From NCBI GenBank assembly GCA_030604885.1, contig JAUVUZ010000004.1:62001-126000 (forward strand): a stretch of 64,000 nucleotides of DNA, in the 5' to 3' direction. Positions 14,691-25,381 of the stretch are shown piece after piece. Every line of letters starts with the position of its first letter. Positions within the stretch are counted from its first letter, which is position 1. The notes below the pieces were generated by a model that searched no databases, was not told the DNA's origin, and saw only the letters and a program-made list of their open reading frames with translations. Position numbers and translations under genes: made by a program. The stretch is from Alphaproteobacteria bacterium (GTDB lineage: Bacteria > Pseudomonadota > Alphaproteobacteria > Rhodospirillales > Rhodospirillaceae).

Positions 14691-16937
14691 TCAGTCCTCG
14701 AAGCCGAAGCGGAGGTTGCGGGGGAAGCCGGTGGGAACCGGGCGGCCGACCTGGGCGCGCTTGCCGAGCCAGGGGGCGACGTCGGCGATGGTGCGCACTC
14801 CCGCCTCGGTCTTCCATTGCAGGCCGTTGGCGCCGGGGTAGACCCTGAGGTCGGCGAGGCCGCCGTCGCGGAACAGGCCGTCGTTCTTGAACTTCTGCAG
14901 AATCACGCCGCGTCCGCGCGCCATCTCGGGAATTTCCGCCAGGGTGAAGATCAGCAGGCGGCGGTTCTGCCCGAGCGAGGCGACGGTGTCGCCCGCGTCG
15001 GCGGCGCGGCAGAGGGCGGCGGTTTCGCCGTCGTTGAGGTTGAGGATCTGCTTGCCGGTGCGGGTCTGCGCCACCACCGCGTCCTCGGCGACGACGAAGC
15101 CGTAGGCCGAGGCGCTGGCGATCAGCAGCTTGCCGCCCGGACGGTAGACCCGCATCGCGACGATCTCGGCGTCGTTGGGCAGGTCGAGGTGCAGGCGCAG
15201 GGGTTCGCCGAAGCCGCGCCCGCGCGGAATCCGGTCGCCCACCAGGGTGTAGAAGCGGCCGTTGGTGGCAAAGAACAGGATCTTGTCGGTGGTCTGCGCC
15301 TGGAGGGTGAGCGCCAGGTCGTCGCCGTCCTTGAACTTGGTCTCGCCGTTGATCTCCACGTGGCCCTTGAGGGCGCGGATCCAGCCCTTCTGCGACAGGA
15401 CGATGGAAATCGGCTCCTTCTCGATGAACGCCTCGACCGGCACGTCGATGCGCTCGCCCGCCTCGCCGAAGTCGGTGCGGCGGCGGCCGAGGGCGGTGGA
15501 CTTGCCGAAGCGGGTGCCGATGTCGGCGATTTCCGCGTCGAGCTTCCTCCAGCGCAGCGCCGGGTCGGCGAGCAGGGCTTCGAGGTCGGCGGCCTCGCCG
15601 CTCAGGCCCGCGTGCTCGGTGCGGAGCTGCATCTCCTCCAGGCGGCGCAGCGAGCGCAGCCGCATGTTGAGGATCGCCTCGGCCTGCACCTCGGTGAGTT
15701 TGAAGGTCGCCATCAGCGACGCCTTGGGGTCGTCGTCCTCGCGGATGATGCGGATCACCTCGTCGAGGTTGAGGAAGCAGATCAGGAAGCCGTCGAGGAT
15801 TTCCAGGCGGTGGCGGATTTTCGCCAGCCGGTGGCGCGAGCGGCGCTCCAGAACCTCGTGGCGGTGGTCGAGGAACTGCTTCAGCACCTGCTTGAGGTCG
15901 AGCACCGCCGGAATGCCCGCGGCGTCCAGCACGTTCATGTTGAGGGAGAAGCGGATTTCCAGCTCGGAGAGGCGGAACAGCTGCTCCATCAGCAGCTCCG
16001 CGTCCACCGTGCGGTTGCGCGGCTCCAGCACCAGCCGCACGTCCTCGGTGGACTCGTCGCGGATGTCGGCGAGCAGCGGCAGCTTCTTCTGCGCCATCAG
16101 CTCGGCGACGCGCTCGATCAGCTTCGACTTCTGCACCTGGTAGGGAATCTCGGTGACGACGATCTGATAGAGGCCGTGGCTCAGGGTTTCCTTGGCCCAG
16201 CGCGCCCGCAGGCGGAAGCCGCCGCGCCCGGTCTCGTAGGCCTCGCGGATCGCCAGCGGGTCCTCCACCAGGATGCCGCCGGTGGGGAAATCCGGCCCGG
16301 GCACGAACTGCAACAGCTCGGCCACCGTCGCCTCGGGGCGCGCGATCAGGTGGCGCAGGGCGTCGCACAGCTCGGCGGCGTTGTGGGGCGGAATGTTGGT
16401 GGCCATGCCCACGGCGATGCCCGCCGCGCCGTTGGCGAGCAGGTTGGGGAACGCGGCGGGGAGAACGATCGGCTCCTCGTCCTCGCCGTCGTAGGTCTTG
16501 CGGAAGTCGACGCTGTCCTCGTCGAGGCCATCCATCAGCGCCTGGGCCACCTCGGTGAGGCGGGACTCGGTGTATCGCATGGCGGCGGCGTTGTCGCCGT
16601 CGATGTTGCCGAAGTTGCCCTGGCCCTCGATCAGCGGATAGCGCACCGCGAAATCCTGCGCCAGGCGTACCAGCGCCTCGTAGACCGCGCTGTCGCCGTG
16701 GGGGTGGTATTTACCGATCACGTCGCCGACGACGCGGGCGCACTTCTTGAAGCCCGAGGCCGGGTCCAGTTTCAACTGCCGCATCGCGTAGAGCAGCCGC
16801 CGGTGCACCGGCTTCAGCCCGTCGCGCACGTCGGGCAGCGAGCGCGACACGATCGTCGAAAGCGCATAGGCCAGATAGCGGTCGCCCAGCGCCTCGCCGA
16901 GCTGCACGTCGCGCACGTCTTCAACCGTTTTCGTCAT
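14691..16937 (-). CDS. parC: DNA topoisomerase IV subunit A
   Basis: A 748-residue type IIA topoisomerase subunit that breaks and rejoins DNA for chromosome decatenation. The active-site Tyr122 lies in AAAMRYTE. The quinolone-resistance region [12 protein letters not shown] has Ser83 and Glu87, the usual sensitive-type residues. The length fits ParC rather than the longer GyrA, and the C-terminal blades (from about 490) are shortened as in ParC. The gene starts inside the end of recO (17-bp overlap), a pairing seen in Rhodospirillales. Confidence 0.95.
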   Translation of the reverse strand: MTKTVEDVRDVQLGEALGDRYLAYALSTIVSRSLPDVRDGLKPVHRRLLYAMRQLKLDPASGFKKCARVVGDVIGKYHPHGDSAVYEALVRLAQDFAVRYPLIEGQGNFGNIDGDNAAAMRYTESRLTEVAQALMDGLDEDSVDFRKTYDGEDEEPIVLPAAFPNLLANGAAGIAVGMATNIPPHNAAELCDALRHLIARPEATVAELLQFVPGPDFPTGGILVEDPLAIREAYETGRGGFRLRARWAKETLSHGLYQIVVTEIPYQVQKSKLIERVAELMAQKKLPLLADIRDESTEDVRLVLEPRNRTVDAELLMEQLFRLSELEIRFSLNMNVLDAAGIPAVLDLKQVLKQFLDHRHEVLERRSRHRLAKIRHRLEILDGFLICFLNLDEVIRIIREDDDPKASLMATFKLTEVQAEAILNMRLRSLRRLEEMQLRTEHAGLSGEAADLEALLADPALRWRKLDAEIADIGTRFGKSTALGRRRTDFGEAGERIDVPVEAFIEKEPISIVLSQKGWIRALKGHVEINGETKFKDGDDLALTLQAQTTDKILFFATNGRFYTLVGDRIPRGRGFGEPLRLHLDLPNDAEIVAMRVYRPGGKLLIASASAYGFVVAEDAVVAQTRTGKQILNLNDGETAALCRAADAGDTVASLGQNRRLLIFTLAEIPEMARGRGVILQKFKNDGLFRDGGLADLRVYPGANGLQWKTEAGVRTIADVAPWLGKRAQVGRPVPTGFPRNLRFGFED

Positions 16938-17658
16938 TCCCCACCCTTGCCTTCGACAAACGCTCGATCAACCGGCCGCGCGCCTCGGGGAAACCCCGCC
17001 CCTCCAGCACGTGCCGTTCGAGAAAATAGCCGGTCACGGCGAGGCCCGCCACCACATCCTCCATCGCCGCGACGCCGCGACGCCGGAACACCTCGGGGAA
17101 CGGCAGCAGCCGCGCCGCCCAGGCCGCCCCCGCCGCGCCCGACACCGCGCAGCCGGTCTTGGGCGAAACCCAGCGCAGATCGTCGGTGGCGCCGGTGGCG
17201 GCGCAGGCGTCGAGATGCAGGCCGAAACCCATCGCTTCCAAAAGGCCGCGTTCGAAATCGGCGTAGACCGCCGCCCAGTCGGCGCCGTCGAGGCGGTCGA
17301 GCAGCGCGGCGGCGAGCGCGAACAGGTCCGGGTGCGGCTCCCGCTCCGGCAGCGCCAGGTCCAGCAGGCCGCAGGCGGAGACCAGCGCCGCCAGCCGCGC
17401 CGGAGCTTCCAGCACCGCCAGGGGCACCGCCGCCAGGGCCTCGTGGCGGAAGGTGCCGAGGTGCTCGTCGAGCCGCGCGTGCCAGGAGAGGCTCACCCGG
17501 CTGCCCGGCTCCAGCTCCCCCCGCATCCGCCGCGACACCCCGCCCTTCACCAGACCCGCGTGGCGGCCGTGGTCGCGGGTGAGCGCGGTGACGATCAGGT
17601 CGGTCTCACCGAAGCGTCGCCGCCCGAGGATGATGCCGATGTCGTCCCATGCGATCAT
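16921..17658 (-). CDS. recO: DNA repair protein RecO
   Basis: A 245-residue RecO, which loads RecA at gaps with RecF/RecR. The N-terminal OB fold starts [23 protein letters not shown]-like and includes [10 protein letters not shown]. The helical C-terminal half has the family segment [27 protein letters not shown]. The zinc cysteines of some RecO proteins are incomplete here (Cys at CAATG and GCAVSG only), as often in alphaproteobacteria. It lies 43 bp downstream of era and overlaps parC. Confidence 0.93.
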   Translation of the reverse strand: MIAWDDIGIILGRRRFGETDLIVTALTRDHGRHAGLVKGGVSRRMRGELEPGSRVSLSWHARLDEHLGTFRHEALAAVPLAVLEAPARLAALVSACGLLDLALPEREPHPDLFALAAALLDRLDGADWAAVYADFERGLLEAMGFGLHLDACAATGATDDLRWVSPKTGCAVSGAAGAAWAARLLPFPEVFRRRGVAAMEDVVAGLAVTGYFLERHVLEGRGFPEARGRLIERLSKARVGNDENG

Positions 17659-17701
17659 GGTGCTGCGTCACCCGCTGATGCGGCGCCCGAGGAAAACCCG
17701 C

Positions 17702-18613
17702 TCAGGCGTTGAAATCCAAGCCCCAGTCGCGGTAGCGCTCCGGGTCGTCCAGCCAGTTGTCGCGCACCTTGACGAACAGGAACAGGTGGACCGGACATTC
17801 CAGCAGCTCTTCGAGCTGCCGCCGCGCCGCCGCGCCGATCGCCTTGATGCGGCTGCCGCCCTTGCCGAGCACGATGCTCTTCTGGCCGTCGCGCTGGACG
17901 TAGACGGTCTGGTCGATCTTCACCGAGCCGTCCTCGCGGTCCTCCCACTTTTCCGTCTCGACGGTGATCGCGTAGGGCAGCTCCTGGTGCAGTTGCAGGA
18001 ACACCTGCTCGCGGGTGATCTCGGCGGCGAGCAGCCGGTTCGGCATGTCGGACAGCTGGTCCTCGGCGAACAGCCACGGCCCTTCCGGCAGCAGGTCGGC
18101 CAGGGTGTCGAGGATGGTCTTGACGCCGTCGGCCTTGTTGGCGGAGATCATGAAGGTGCGGTCGAACGCCAGCAGCGCGTTGGCGCGGGCGGCGAGGTCG
18201 AGCAGGGTTTCGCGCGGCACCAGGTCGATCTTGTTGAGCACCAGGAACAGGTGCTTCGGCCGCGCCGCCGCGAGCTTGGCGACGATCTCCTCGACATCGG
18301 GGCGGAGGCCGCGCTCGGCGTCGATCAGCAGCATCACCGCGTCCGCCTCCTGCGCCTCGCTCCAGGCGGCGGCGACCATCGCGCGGTCGAGGCGGCGCTT
18401 GGGCGCGAAGATGCCGGGGGTGTCGACGAAGACGATCTGCGCCGGGCCGTGCAGGGCGATGCCGCGCACCCGCGCGCGGGTGGTCTGCACCTTGTGGGTG
18501 ACGATCGACACCTTGGAGCCGACGGCGGCGTTGACGAGGGTGGACTTGCCCGCGTTGGGGGCGCCGAGAACGGCGACGAAGCCGCAGCGCGGCGCGGAGG
18601 GGGTATCGGTCAT
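17702..18613 (-). CDS. era: GTPase Era
   Basis: A 303-residue GTPase that binds the 3' end of 16S rRNA during 30S assembly. G1 is GAPNAGKS at 17-24, G3 DTPG, G4 NKID, and a C-terminal KH domain has VLGKGGSRIKAIG. The ATG overlaps the rnc stop in ATGA (18610-18613). The rnc-era-recO order is widely conserved and links RNA processing to ribosome maturation. Confidence 0.97.
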   Translation of the reverse strand: MTDTPSAPRCGFVAVLGAPNAGKSTLVNAAVGSKVSIVTHKVQTTRARVRGIALHGPAQIVFVDTPGIFAPKRRLDRAMVAAAWSEAQEADAVMLLIDAERGLRPDVEEIVAKLAAARPKHLFLVLNKIDLVPRETLLDLAARANALLAFDRTFMISANKADGVKTILDTLADLLPEGPWLFAEDQLSDMPNRLLAAEITREQVFLQLHQELPYAITVETEKWEDREDGSVKIDQTVYVQRDGQKSIVLGKGGSRIKAIGAAARRQLEELLECPVHLFLFVKVRDNWLDDPERYRDWGLDFNA

Positions 18614-19323
18614 GTGTGGTCCTTCGAGGTGATCCGCGACAGCAGACGCTCCGCCGCCGCACGTTCCGCGGTGCGCTTGGAGGCGCCTTCCGCCTCCTCC
18701 GCCCCGGTCTCCCGCACCGTCACCCGCACCCGGAACTTGGGCGCGTGGGACGGGCCTTCCTGCGCCACCACTTCGTAGGCGGGCAGCGGCAGTCCCCTGC
18801 CCTGCGCCCATTCCTGCAGCGCGGTTTTGGCATCGCGCGGCGGCGCCGCCGCCAGGGCGATGCGCGGCCGCCAGAGGTCGTCCACCAGCGCGCGCGCGGC
18901 GGCGAACCCGGCATCGGCGAACAGCGCGCCGATCACCGCTTCGCAGGCGTCGGCGAGGATCGACGGGTTGGAGCGGCCGTTGTCCTTCTCCGTGCCCGCG
19001 CACAGGATCAGCGCGGTGTCGAGGCCCAGTTCGCGGGCGATCTCGGCCATCGGCTCCTGGCTGACGAGGGCGGTGAAGCGGCGCGAGAGGTCGCCCTCCG
19101 GCTCATCGGGGAAGCGGTGCCACAGCATTTCCGCCACCGCGAGACCCACCACCCGGTCGCCCAGGAACTCCAGCCGTTCGTACGGCGAGGCGCCGTGGGC
19201 GCGGCGACGGCCCGCCCCGGTGGCGAGGCTCGGATGGGTGAGCGCGTCGCGCAGCAGGTCCGGATCGGCGAAGCGGTGGCCGAGGCGGTCCTCCAACGCG
19301 GCGAGGCGCGGATCGCGGCTCAT
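18610..19323 (-). CDS. rnc: Ribonuclease III
   Basis: A 237-residue double-strand RNA endonuclease processing rRNA and mRNA. The catalytic signature ERLEFLGD is at 49-56, with the second acidic set in DACEAVIGALFAD. A double-stranded RNA-binding domain runs from about residue 162 (DAKTALQEWAQGRGLPLPAY). It is preceded by lepB with 7 bp between and coupled to era. Confidence 0.97.
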   Translation of the reverse strand: MSRDPRLAALEDRLGHRFADPDLLRDALTHPSLATGAGRRRAHGASPYERLEFLGDRVVGLAVAEMLWHRFPDEPEGDLSRRFTALVSQEPMAEIARELGLDTALILCAGTEKDNGRSNPSILADACEAVIGALFADAGFAAARALVDDLWRPRIALAAAPPRDAKTALQEWAQGRGLPLPAYEVVAQEGPSHAPKFRVRVTVRETGAEEAEGASKRTAERAAAERLLSRITSKDHT

Positions 19324-19330
19324 CGGGGAC

Positions 19331-20074
19331 TCAATCGACGGACTGCAACAGGCGCCCGTATCGGATCGAGGTCGGCCATTTCCAGAACTCCCACCAGTGC
19401 ACGTTGGCCTCGTGGGAGAAGAATACCACGGTTGCGCGTCCGATGAGATTTTCCTCGGGCACGTAGCCCACGCCCCGGCGGCTGTCCACCGAGTTGTCGC
19501 GGTTGTCGCCCATCATGAAGAAGTGATCCGGCGGCACCACGTATTCGCGGGTGTTGTCGAACGGCCGGTCGTCGGATTCCTCGAGGATGCGGTGCTCGCG
19601 GCCGCCCGGCAGGGTTTCGACGAACTGCGGGATGCGCCGGGTGCTGCCGTCCTGGTCGACGTAGACGAAATCCTCGATGCGGCGGCGCTTCACCGCCTCG
19701 CCGTTGATGTGGAGGATGCCGTTGACCACCTGCACCCGGTCCCCCGGCAGGCCGACGAGGCGCTTGATGTAGTTGACGTCCGGCTCGCGCGGATGGCGGA
19801 AGACGATCACGTCGCCCCGCTCCGGCTCCGACGCGAACATCCGGCCCGAGAACAGCGGTAGGGAATACGGCAGCGAATAGCGGCTGTAACCGTAGGAGAG
19901 TTTCGAGACGAACAGGTAATCGCCGACCAACACGGTGGGATACATCGAGCCGGAGGGGATGTTGAACGGTTCGTAAGCGAAGGTGCGCACGCCGACCGCG
20001 ATCAGGATGGCGTAGGCGACGGTTCGGAACGATTCCCAGAACCCGCCGGGTTTGCGGCTCTTGCTATGGCTTTT
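19331..20074 (-). CDS. lepB: Signal peptidase I
   Basis: A 247-residue membrane protease that removes Sec and Tat signal peptides. One membrane helix (about 17-33) precedes the catalytic Ser44 in IPSGSMYPT. The general base is Lys105 in VNYIKRLVGLPGDRV, and the late box GDNRDNSVDSR is intact. I chose the TTG at 20074 because GAGGACGG precedes it and the protein then starts like relatives. An in-frame TTG at 20155 would add 27 residues and overlap acpS. The exact start is uncertain. Confidence 0.92.
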   Translation of the reverse strand, partial: KSHSKSRKPGGFWESFRTVAYAILIAVGVRTFAYEPFNIPSGSMYPTVLVGDYLFVSKLSYGYSRYSLPYSLPLFSGRMFASEPERGDVIVFRHPREPDVNYIKRLVGLPGDRVQVVNGILHINGEAVKRRRIEDFVYVDQDGSTRRIPQFVETLPGGREHRILEESDDRPFDNTREYVVPPDHFFMMGDNRDNSVDSRRGVGYVPEENLIGRATVVFFSHEANVHWWEFWKWPTSIRYGRLLQSVD

Positions 20075-20138
20075 CAAACCGTCCTCGAGACTCTTGTGCG
20101 TTCTGCCGTCGAGATAAGACCGGGTGTGGCGGTCCGTG

Positions 20139-20567
20139 TCAAGTCGAAGGCGCAATTCCGGCGGGGATCGCCTCGATGATCACCTGCGCCTCGGCCCAGG
20201 GGTAGTCGTCGGTCATGGTGAGGTGGACCACCGCCACGTGCCCGGGCGGCGTGATCGCCGCCAGCCGCTCCGCCGCGCCGCCGGTGAGGCGCAGCGTCGG
20301 CTGCCCCGAGGGCGCGTTGACGACGCCGATGTCGCGCCAGAACACGCCGCGGCGGAAGCCGGTGCCGAGGGCCTTGGAGCACGCTTCCTTGGCGGCGAAA
20401 CGTTTGGCGAGGGTGGCGGCGTAGACCCGCGGCACCGCCTTGCGGCGCTCCGCCTTGGCGCGCTCCACCGGGGTGTAGACGCGGGCGAGGAAGCGCTCGC
20501 CGAAGCGCGCGAGGGTCTCCTCGATGCGCGAGACGTTGGCGAGGTCGTTGCCGATGCCGAGAATCAT
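20139..20567 (-). CDS. acpS: Holo-[acyl-carrier-protein] synthase
   Basis: A 142-residue 4'-phosphopantetheinyl transferase that activates acyl carrier protein. The magnesium site Asp8 lies in [13 protein letters not shown], and the second motif is [15 protein letters not shown]. The length is typical. Its ATG overlaps the pdxJ stop in ATGA (20564-20567), the usual pdxJ-acpS-lepB arrangement of alphaproteobacteria. Confidence 0.96.
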   Translation of the reverse strand: MILGIGNDLANVSRIEETLARFGERFLARVYTPVERAKAERRKAVPRVYAATLAKRFAAKEACSKALGTGFRRGVFWRDIGVVNAPSGQPTLRLTGGAAERLAAITPPGHVAVVHLTMTDDYPWAEAQVIIEAIPAGIAPST

Positions 20568-21313
20568 GCGGCCGCCCCGGCGCGCGCCGCGTCCATGCGC
20601 GCGCGCATGCCGCCGATCGCCGCCTCGAGGCCGATGAAGATCGCCTCGCCGACGAGGAAGTGGCCGATGTTGAGTTCCCGCATCGCCGGGATCGCCGCCA
20701 CCGCGCCCACGGTCTCGAAGTCGAGGCCGTGCCCCGCGTGGCATTCGAGGCCGATCGCCTCCGCGTGCGCCGCCGCCGCGACGATGCGCGCCAGTTCGGC
20801 CGCCCGCGCCGCGCCCGTCGCCTCGCAATAGGCGCCGGTGTGCAGCTCCACCACCGGCGCGCCGAGGGCCTTGGCGGCGTCCAGCACCTTGGGGTCCGGC
20901 TCGACGAACAGCGACACCCGCACCCCGCCCCGCCCCAGCGCGGCCACCGCCTCGGCCAGGAACGGCCCGGCGGCCACCACGTTCAGGCCGCCCTCTGTGG
21001 TGCGCTCCTCGCGCTTTTCCGGCACCAGGCAGCAGGCGTGCGGGCGCAGGCGCAGGGCGATCGCCACCATTTCCGGGGTCGCGGCCATTTCCATGTTGAG
21101 GGGTACGGTGAGTTCCCGCGCGAGGCGTTCCATGTCGTCGTCGCGGATGTGGCGGCGGTCCTCGCGCAGGTGCGCGGTGATGCCGTCCGCCCCGGCGGCG
21201 ATGGCGAGGTGGGCGGCGCGCACCGGATCCGGCAAGGCGCCGCCGCGGGCGTTGCGCACCGTCGCCACGTGGTCGATGTTCACGCCGAGACGCAGGGGAT
21301 GGCTGGGACTCAC
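20564..21313 (-). CDS. pdxJ: Pyridoxine 5'-phosphate synthase
   Basis: A 249-residue TIM-barrel enzyme that condenses 1-deoxyxylulose 5-phosphate with 3-amino-2-oxopropyl phosphate in vitamin B6 synthesis. Conserved segments are [49 protein letters not shown] and [12 protein letters not shown]. The start is a GTG at 21313, with TTGAGGACGAAGCCC upstream, directly after the ppGpp synthetase gene. Confidence 0.96.
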   Translation of the reverse strand: MSPSHPLRLGVNIDHVATVRNARGGALPDPVRAAHLAIAAGADGITAHLREDRRHIRDDDMERLARELTVPLNMEMAATPEMVAIALRLRPHACCLVPEKREERTTEGGLNVVAAGPFLAEAVAALGRGGVRVSLFVEPDPKVLDAAKALGAPVVELHTGAYCEATGAARAAELARIVAAAAHAEAIGLECHAGHGLDFETVGAVAAIPAMRELNIGHFLVGEAIFIGLEAAIGGMRARMDAARAGAAA

Positions 21314-21324
21314 GGGCTTCGTCC

Positions 21325-23469
21325 TCAATTGCGCGCGCGTTCCACCGCACTGATCACCGTGGTGGCGCGCAACGCCGCGATGATGTTGGTGAGGTGTCGC
21401 ACGTCGCGCACCTCGATGTCCACGATCACCTCGAAGAACGCCTTGGAGCGGTTGGCGATCTTGAGGTTGACGATGCTGCCGTTGTTCTGGGCGATCAGCA
21501 TCGTCAGGGTGCCGAGGGCGGTCGGCTCGTTGGTGAGGATCAGCTTCACCCGGCCGACGTGGGTTTCGGCGGCGCAGTCCTCGTCCCACGAGATGTCGAG
21601 CCAGCGTTCCGGCTCGTCGGCGAGGCGTTCGAGGGTCGGGCAGTCGATGGTGTGGACCGTCACCCCCTTGCCGGTGGAGACGATGCCGACGATGCGGTCC
21701 CCCGGCAGCGGATGGCAGCACTGGGCGAAGTGGATCGCCATGCCCGGAATCAGGCCCTTGATCGGCAGCGCCGCGCCCGGCTTGGGCTTGGTGCGGGCGC
21801 GCGGCGAGATCGGCACCACCTTGTCGGGCTTGGGCTGGTCCTTGAGTTCCGGATAGACGGTGGTCACCACGTCGCGGCCGGAGACGCTGCCCTCGCCCAC
21901 CAGCGCCCGCAGGTCGTCGACGCTGCCGACCTTGAACTGCTTGAGGCAGCCGTCCAACCCCTTTTCCGAAAGCTCGACGCCCGCCTGGCGGAAGGCGCGT
22001 TCGAGAATCTGGCGGCCCAGCTCGAGATACTGCTCGCGCTGCTGGGTGCGCACGAAGCGGCGGATGCGGGTGCGCGCCTTGGCGGTGACGACGAAGCGTT
22101 CCCATTCCGGCGAGGGATGCTGGGTCTTGGAGGTGACGATTTCGACCTGATCGCCGTTCTTCAGCTCGGCGCGCAGGGTGACGATGCGGCCGTTGACCTT
22201 GGCGCCGACGCAATGGTCGCCCACCGCGGTGTGGACCGCGTAGGCGAAGTCCACCGGCGTCGACCCGGCGGGCAGCGAGATCAAATCGCCCTTCGGCGTG
22301 AAGCAGAACACCTGATCGGCATACATTTCGAGCCGGGTGTTCTCGAGGAACTCCTCGGGGCTCGATGCATGATCGAGAATCTCAAGAAGCTCGCGCAACC
22401 AACGGAATTGTTTGCCGTCGTGGCTCTGGCCCTGCTTGTATTGCCAATGCGCCGCGACGCCCAGCTCGTTGACCGCGTGCATCTCGCGGGTGCGGATCTG
22501 CACCTCGATGCGGTGGCGCTGCGGGCCGATCACGCCGGTGTGCAGGCACTGGTAGCCGTTGGGCTTGGGGGTCGAGATGTAGTCCTTGAACCGCCCCGGC
22601 ACCATCGGATACTGGCTGTGGATGATGCCGAGCGAGCGGTAGCACTCCTCCATGTTGTCCACCAGGATGCGGAACGCCATGATGTCGGAGAGCTGCTCGA
22701 AGCCCACGTCCTTGCGCTGCATCTTGCGCCAGATCGAATAGGGCGTCTTCTCGCGGCCGGTGACGTGGGCGATCACCCCGCCCGCTTCGAGGATTTCGCG
22801 CAGTTCCTGGATCACCGTGTCGATCAGCGCGGTGCCCTGCTCGCGCAGGAAGCTGAGGCGGGTGATGATCGACTGCCGCGCCTCCGGGTGGAGTTCGGCG
22901 AAGGCGAGATCCTCGAGTTCGGACTTGATCTCCTGCAAGCCGATGCGCTCGGCCAGCGGCGCGTAGATCTCCATCGTCTCGAGGGCGATGCGGCGGCGCT
23001 TTTCCGGCGACTTGACGAAGTGCAGGGTCCGCATGTTGTGGGTGCGGTCGGCGAGCTTGACCAGGAGGACGCGGATGTCCTCGCTCATCGCCAGCACGAA
23101 CTTGCGGAAGTTCTCGGCCTGCTTGGTCTGGTCCGACTGCAACTGGATGCGGGTGAGCTTGGTGACGCCGTCCACCAGATGGGCGACGTCGGCGCCGAAG
23201 ATGTCCTTCACCTCGCCCAAGGTGGCCTTGGTGTCCTCGATGGTGTCGTGCAGCAGGCCGGTGATGATCGAGGCGGTGTCGAGCTTGTACTTGGTGAGGA
23301 TGCCCGCGACCTCGATGGGATGGGAGAAGTACGGGTCGCCGCTTTCGCGAATCTGGCTGCCGTGCATCTTCATCGCATACACGTAGGCACGATTGAGGGC
23401 GTCCTCGTCCGCCGCCGGATCGTAGGATTTCACCCGTTCCACCAGTTCATACTGGCGCATCATGCCCAA
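21325..23469 (-). CDS. Bifunctional (p)ppGpp synthetase/hydrolase (Rsh)
   Basis: A 714-residue RelA/SpoT homologue controlling the stringent response. The hydrolase domain is intact (HD at 74-75, ED at 78-79 in LLHDTIED). The synthetase domain carries RFKD at 293-296, the charge type of bifunctional enzymes rather than RelA. A TGS domain follows at about 390-455, then the [12 protein letters not shown] cysteine region and a C-terminal ACT domain. It is probably the only long Rsh of the cell, as usual in alphaproteobacteria. The start may be the TTG at 23469 (GGAG 8 bases upstream) or the ATG two codons later. Confidence 0.95.
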   Translation of the reverse strand: MGMMRQYELVERVKSYDPAADEDALNRAYVYAMKMHGSQIRESGDPYFSHPIEVAGILTKYKLDTASIITGLLHDTIEDTKATLGEVKDIFGADVAHLVDGVTKLTRIQLQSDQTKQAENFRKFVLAMSEDIRVLLVKLADRTHNMRTLHFVKSPEKRRRIALETMEIYAPLAERIGLQEIKSELEDLAFAELHPEARQSIITRLSFLREQGTALIDTVIQELREILEAGGVIAHVTGREKTPYSIWRKMQRKDVGFEQLSDIMAFRILVDNMEECYRSLGIIHSQYPMVPGRFKDYISTPKPNGYQCLHTGVIGPQRHRIEVQIRTREMHAVNELGVAAHWQYKQGQSHDGKQFRWLRELLEILDHASSPEEFLENTRLEMYADQVFCFTPKGDLISLPAGSTPVDFAYAVHTAVGDHCVGAKVNGRIVTLRAELKNGDQVEIVTSKTQHPSPEWERFVVTAKARTRIRRFVRTQQREQYLELGRQILERAFRQAGVELSEKGLDGCLKQFKVGSVDDLRALVGEGSVSGRDVVTTVYPELKDQPKPDKVVPISPRARTKPKPGAALPIKGLIPGMAIHFAQCCHPLPGDRIVGIVSTGKGVTVHTIDCPTLERLADEPERWLDISWDEDCAAETHVGRVKLILTNEPTALGTLTMLIAQNNGSIVNLKIANRSKAFFEVIVDIEVRDVRHLTNIIAALRATTVISAVERARN

Positions 23470-23490
23470 TCGCCATTCTCCTCAGACGAC

Positions 23491-23515
23491 AAAAGCGGCC
23501 GTAGCAGCCGCTTTT
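23491..23515. terminator. Intrinsic terminator between rpoZ and rsh
   Basis: AAAAGCGGC (23491-23499) and GCCGCTTTT (23507-23515) form a 9-bp stem with a 7-base loop and T-rich ends in both directions. It lies 79 bp downstream of rpoZ and just upstream of rsh, so it may reduce read-through between them. Confidence 0.75.
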
Positions 23516-23594
23516 GGACGAATGCCCGCGCAAGGGTTGCGCGCCATCCACGCTGTCTCTGCCCGAACGCCGAGACGCCGCTTTCAGAACGCCC

Positions 23595-23984
23595 TCAGAG
23601 GTCTTCCTCGGCTTCGTCGGGGGCGATGAAATCCGTCTCATCCTGTTCGTTCAGCGAATCTTCGCGCATTTCCTGGGAGAGGTCCAGATTCATCGTCGCC
23701 TCGGCCAGCTCGATTTCGATCGCCTGCATCTCGGCGTCGTCTTCCGGCTCGTCGAAGTCCACGGTCTTCTGGAGGCCCTGGATCAGGGCGGTGCGGAGAT
23801 TGTCCACCTCGACGGTCGCGTCGGCGATTTCGCGCAGCGACACCACGGTGGTCTTGTCGTTGTCGCGGTCCACCGTCAGGGGCGCGCCGGCGCTGATGTC
23901 GCGCGCACGCTGCGCCGTCAGCAGGACCAGCTCGAAGCGGTTCGGAACCTTGAGAATGCAGTCTTCTACCGTGACGCGCGCCAT
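23595..23984 (-). CDS. rpoZ: RNA polymerase omega subunit
   Basis: A 129-residue omega subunit that helps assemble beta' into RNA polymerase. The N-terminal core reads [19 protein letters not shown], followed by LTAQRARDI. The acidic C-terminal extension (from about 85) is common in alphaproteobacteria. The ATG at 23984 follows CAGGACATCCC. Longer in-frame starts upstream do not match the family. Its position next to rsh mirrors the rpoZ-spoT pairing of many proteobacteria. Confidence 0.95.
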   Translation of the reverse strand: MARVTVEDCILKVPNRFELVLLTAQRARDISAGAPLTVDRDNDKTTVVSLREIADATVEVDNLRTALIQGLQKTVDFDEPEDDAEMQAIEIELAEATMNLDLSQEMREDSLNEQDETDFIAPDEAEEDL

Positions 23985-24075
23985 GGGATGTCCTGACTCG
24001 AAAAAATGGGAAAGCCCTTTTAAGCCTTCCCATAGATAAACGCAAGCGTTCCGCGCGGCAAGGGCGCGCAAGCGC

Positions 24076-24561
24076 TCATTCGGCCTTGCGAATCCCCTGC
24101 CCCGGCGGCAGCCGGGCGATCAGCTCCGCCACGCTTCGGCGCAGCACCGGGTGCACCCAGCCGGGCGCCACGTCGGCCAGCGGCAGCAGCACGAAGGCGC
24201 GCTCGTGCATCCGCGGGTGCGGCAGGATCGGCGCCTCGGCGCGCACCGCGTCGCCATGGGCGAGCAGGTCGAGATCGATGGCGCGGGGCGCGTTGGGCAC
24301 CGTGCGCACCCGGCCGAACTCCGCCTCCACCGCGTGCAGCGCCGCCAGCGTCGCCGCCGCGTCCAGCGCGGTTTCCACCGCCGCCACGCCGTTGACGTAA
24401 TCCGGCTGGTCCGACGCCGGAACCGGCGCGGTGAGATACCACGGCGAGCGCGCCAGCACCCGCAGCCCGACGGCTTCGAGGCGCGCCAGCGCCGCCTCCA
24501 GGGTCGCCCGCGGCGGGCCGAAACGGCTGGGCAGATTGGCCCCCAGCGCCACCAGAATCAT
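24076..24561 (-). CDS. folK: 6-hydroxymethyl-dihydropterin pyrophosphokinase
   Basis: A 161-residue HPPK enzyme of folate synthesis that transfers pyrophosphate from ATP to the pterin. The start reads [13 protein letters not shown]. The signature [12 protein letters not shown] carries the two magnesium-binding aspartates, and [14 protein letters not shown] is the conserved C-terminal segment. It precedes rpoZ by about 90 bp on the same strand and is divergent from the NYN-domain gene. Confidence 0.95.
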   Translation of the reverse strand: MILVALGANLPSRFGPPRATLEAALARLEAVGLRVLARSPWYLTAPVPASDQPDYVNGVAAVETALDAAATLAALHAVEAEFGRVRTVPNAPRAIDLDLLAHGDAVRAEAPILPHPRMHERAFVLLPLADVAPGWVHPVLRRSVAELIARLPPGQGIRKAE

Positions 24562-24763
24562 CGCCTCTCTCCTTTGGCCGAAAATCCGCCGAAAGCCGTT
24601 GACCCACCCGCCCGGCGCACCTTAGATACCAGTGTCGCGCTCTTCATTGTGCTCCACTTGGTCCCGTCCGCGGGACGCGCACGGATTTCCGCTTCATATT
24701 TTCCAAGCTCTTGCCGGTTGCCCGCCACCGATGATTGCCAACAGAACATTTCAGGACAAGACC

Positions 24764-25381
24764 ATGATTTTTTATTCCCAGGAGCGTATCGGGCTGTTCA
24801 TCGACGGCTCGAACCTTTACGCCGCGGCCCGCGCCCTCGGCTTCGACATCGACTACAAGCGCCTGCTCGAACTCTTCGCCGAAAAGGGCATCCTCGTCCG
24901 CGCGTTCTACTACACCGCGCTGATCGAGGACCAGGAATATTCTCCGATCCGCCCCCTGGTCGACTGGCTCGACTACAACGGCTACACCATGGTCACCAAG
25001 CCGACCAAGGAGTTCACCGACGCCTCCGGCCGCCGCAAGATCAAGGGAAACATGGATATCGAGCTGGCCATCGACGTGATGGAGATGGCCGAGCACCTGG
25101 AGCACATCGTGCTGTTCTCCGGCGACGGCGACTTCCGCCGCCTGGTGGAGGCGGTGCAGCGCAAGGGCGTGCGCGTCACCGTGGTCTCCACCGTGCGCTC
25201 CCAGCCGCCGATGGTGGCCGACGAACTGCGCCGCCAGGCCGACAACTTCATCGAACTCTCCGACCTTCAGTCGACCATCGCCCGCTCCAACGGCAACACC
25301 AGCCGCAACGAGGAGCTGCGCATGCCGATGAGCCGCGAGAACCCCGAGCACGAACTCCTCGGCCTCGGCGATGACGACTGA
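24764..25381 (+). CDS. NYN-domain (LabA/DUF88-like) protein, putative ribonuclease
   Basis: A 205-residue protein of the NYN/PIN-like nuclease superfamily. The acidic site includes Asp14 in GLFIDGSNLY, the Asp pair in GNMDIELAIDVMEMA and Asp residues in FSGDGDFRRLVEAV. The tail ends in GLGDDD. It is close to the LabA/DUF88 group, whose members are inferred to cleave RNA, with unknown targets. The ATG at 24764 has CAGGACAAGACC upstream. Its end overlaps the uracil-DNA glycosylase gene by 11 bp. Confidence 0.88.
   Translation: MIFYSQERIGLFIDGSNLYAAARALGFDIDYKRLLELFAEKGILVRAFYYTALIEDQEYSPIRPLVDWLDYNGYTMVTKPTKEFTDASGRRKIKGNMDIELAIDVMEMAEHLEHIVLFSGDGDFRRLVEAVQRKGVRVTVVSTVRSQPPMVADELRRQADNFIELSDLQSTIARSNGNTSRNEELRMPMSRENPEHELLGLGDDD

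Noticed and set aside
14628-17582. Open frame of nearly 1000 codons opposite parC
   Set aside because: No recognisable motifs, low-complexity composition, and fully antisense to a well-supported topoisomerase gene.
23447-23641. Short minus-strand open frame between rsh and rpoZ
   Set aside because: It spans the intrinsic terminator at 23491-23515 and has no family similarity.
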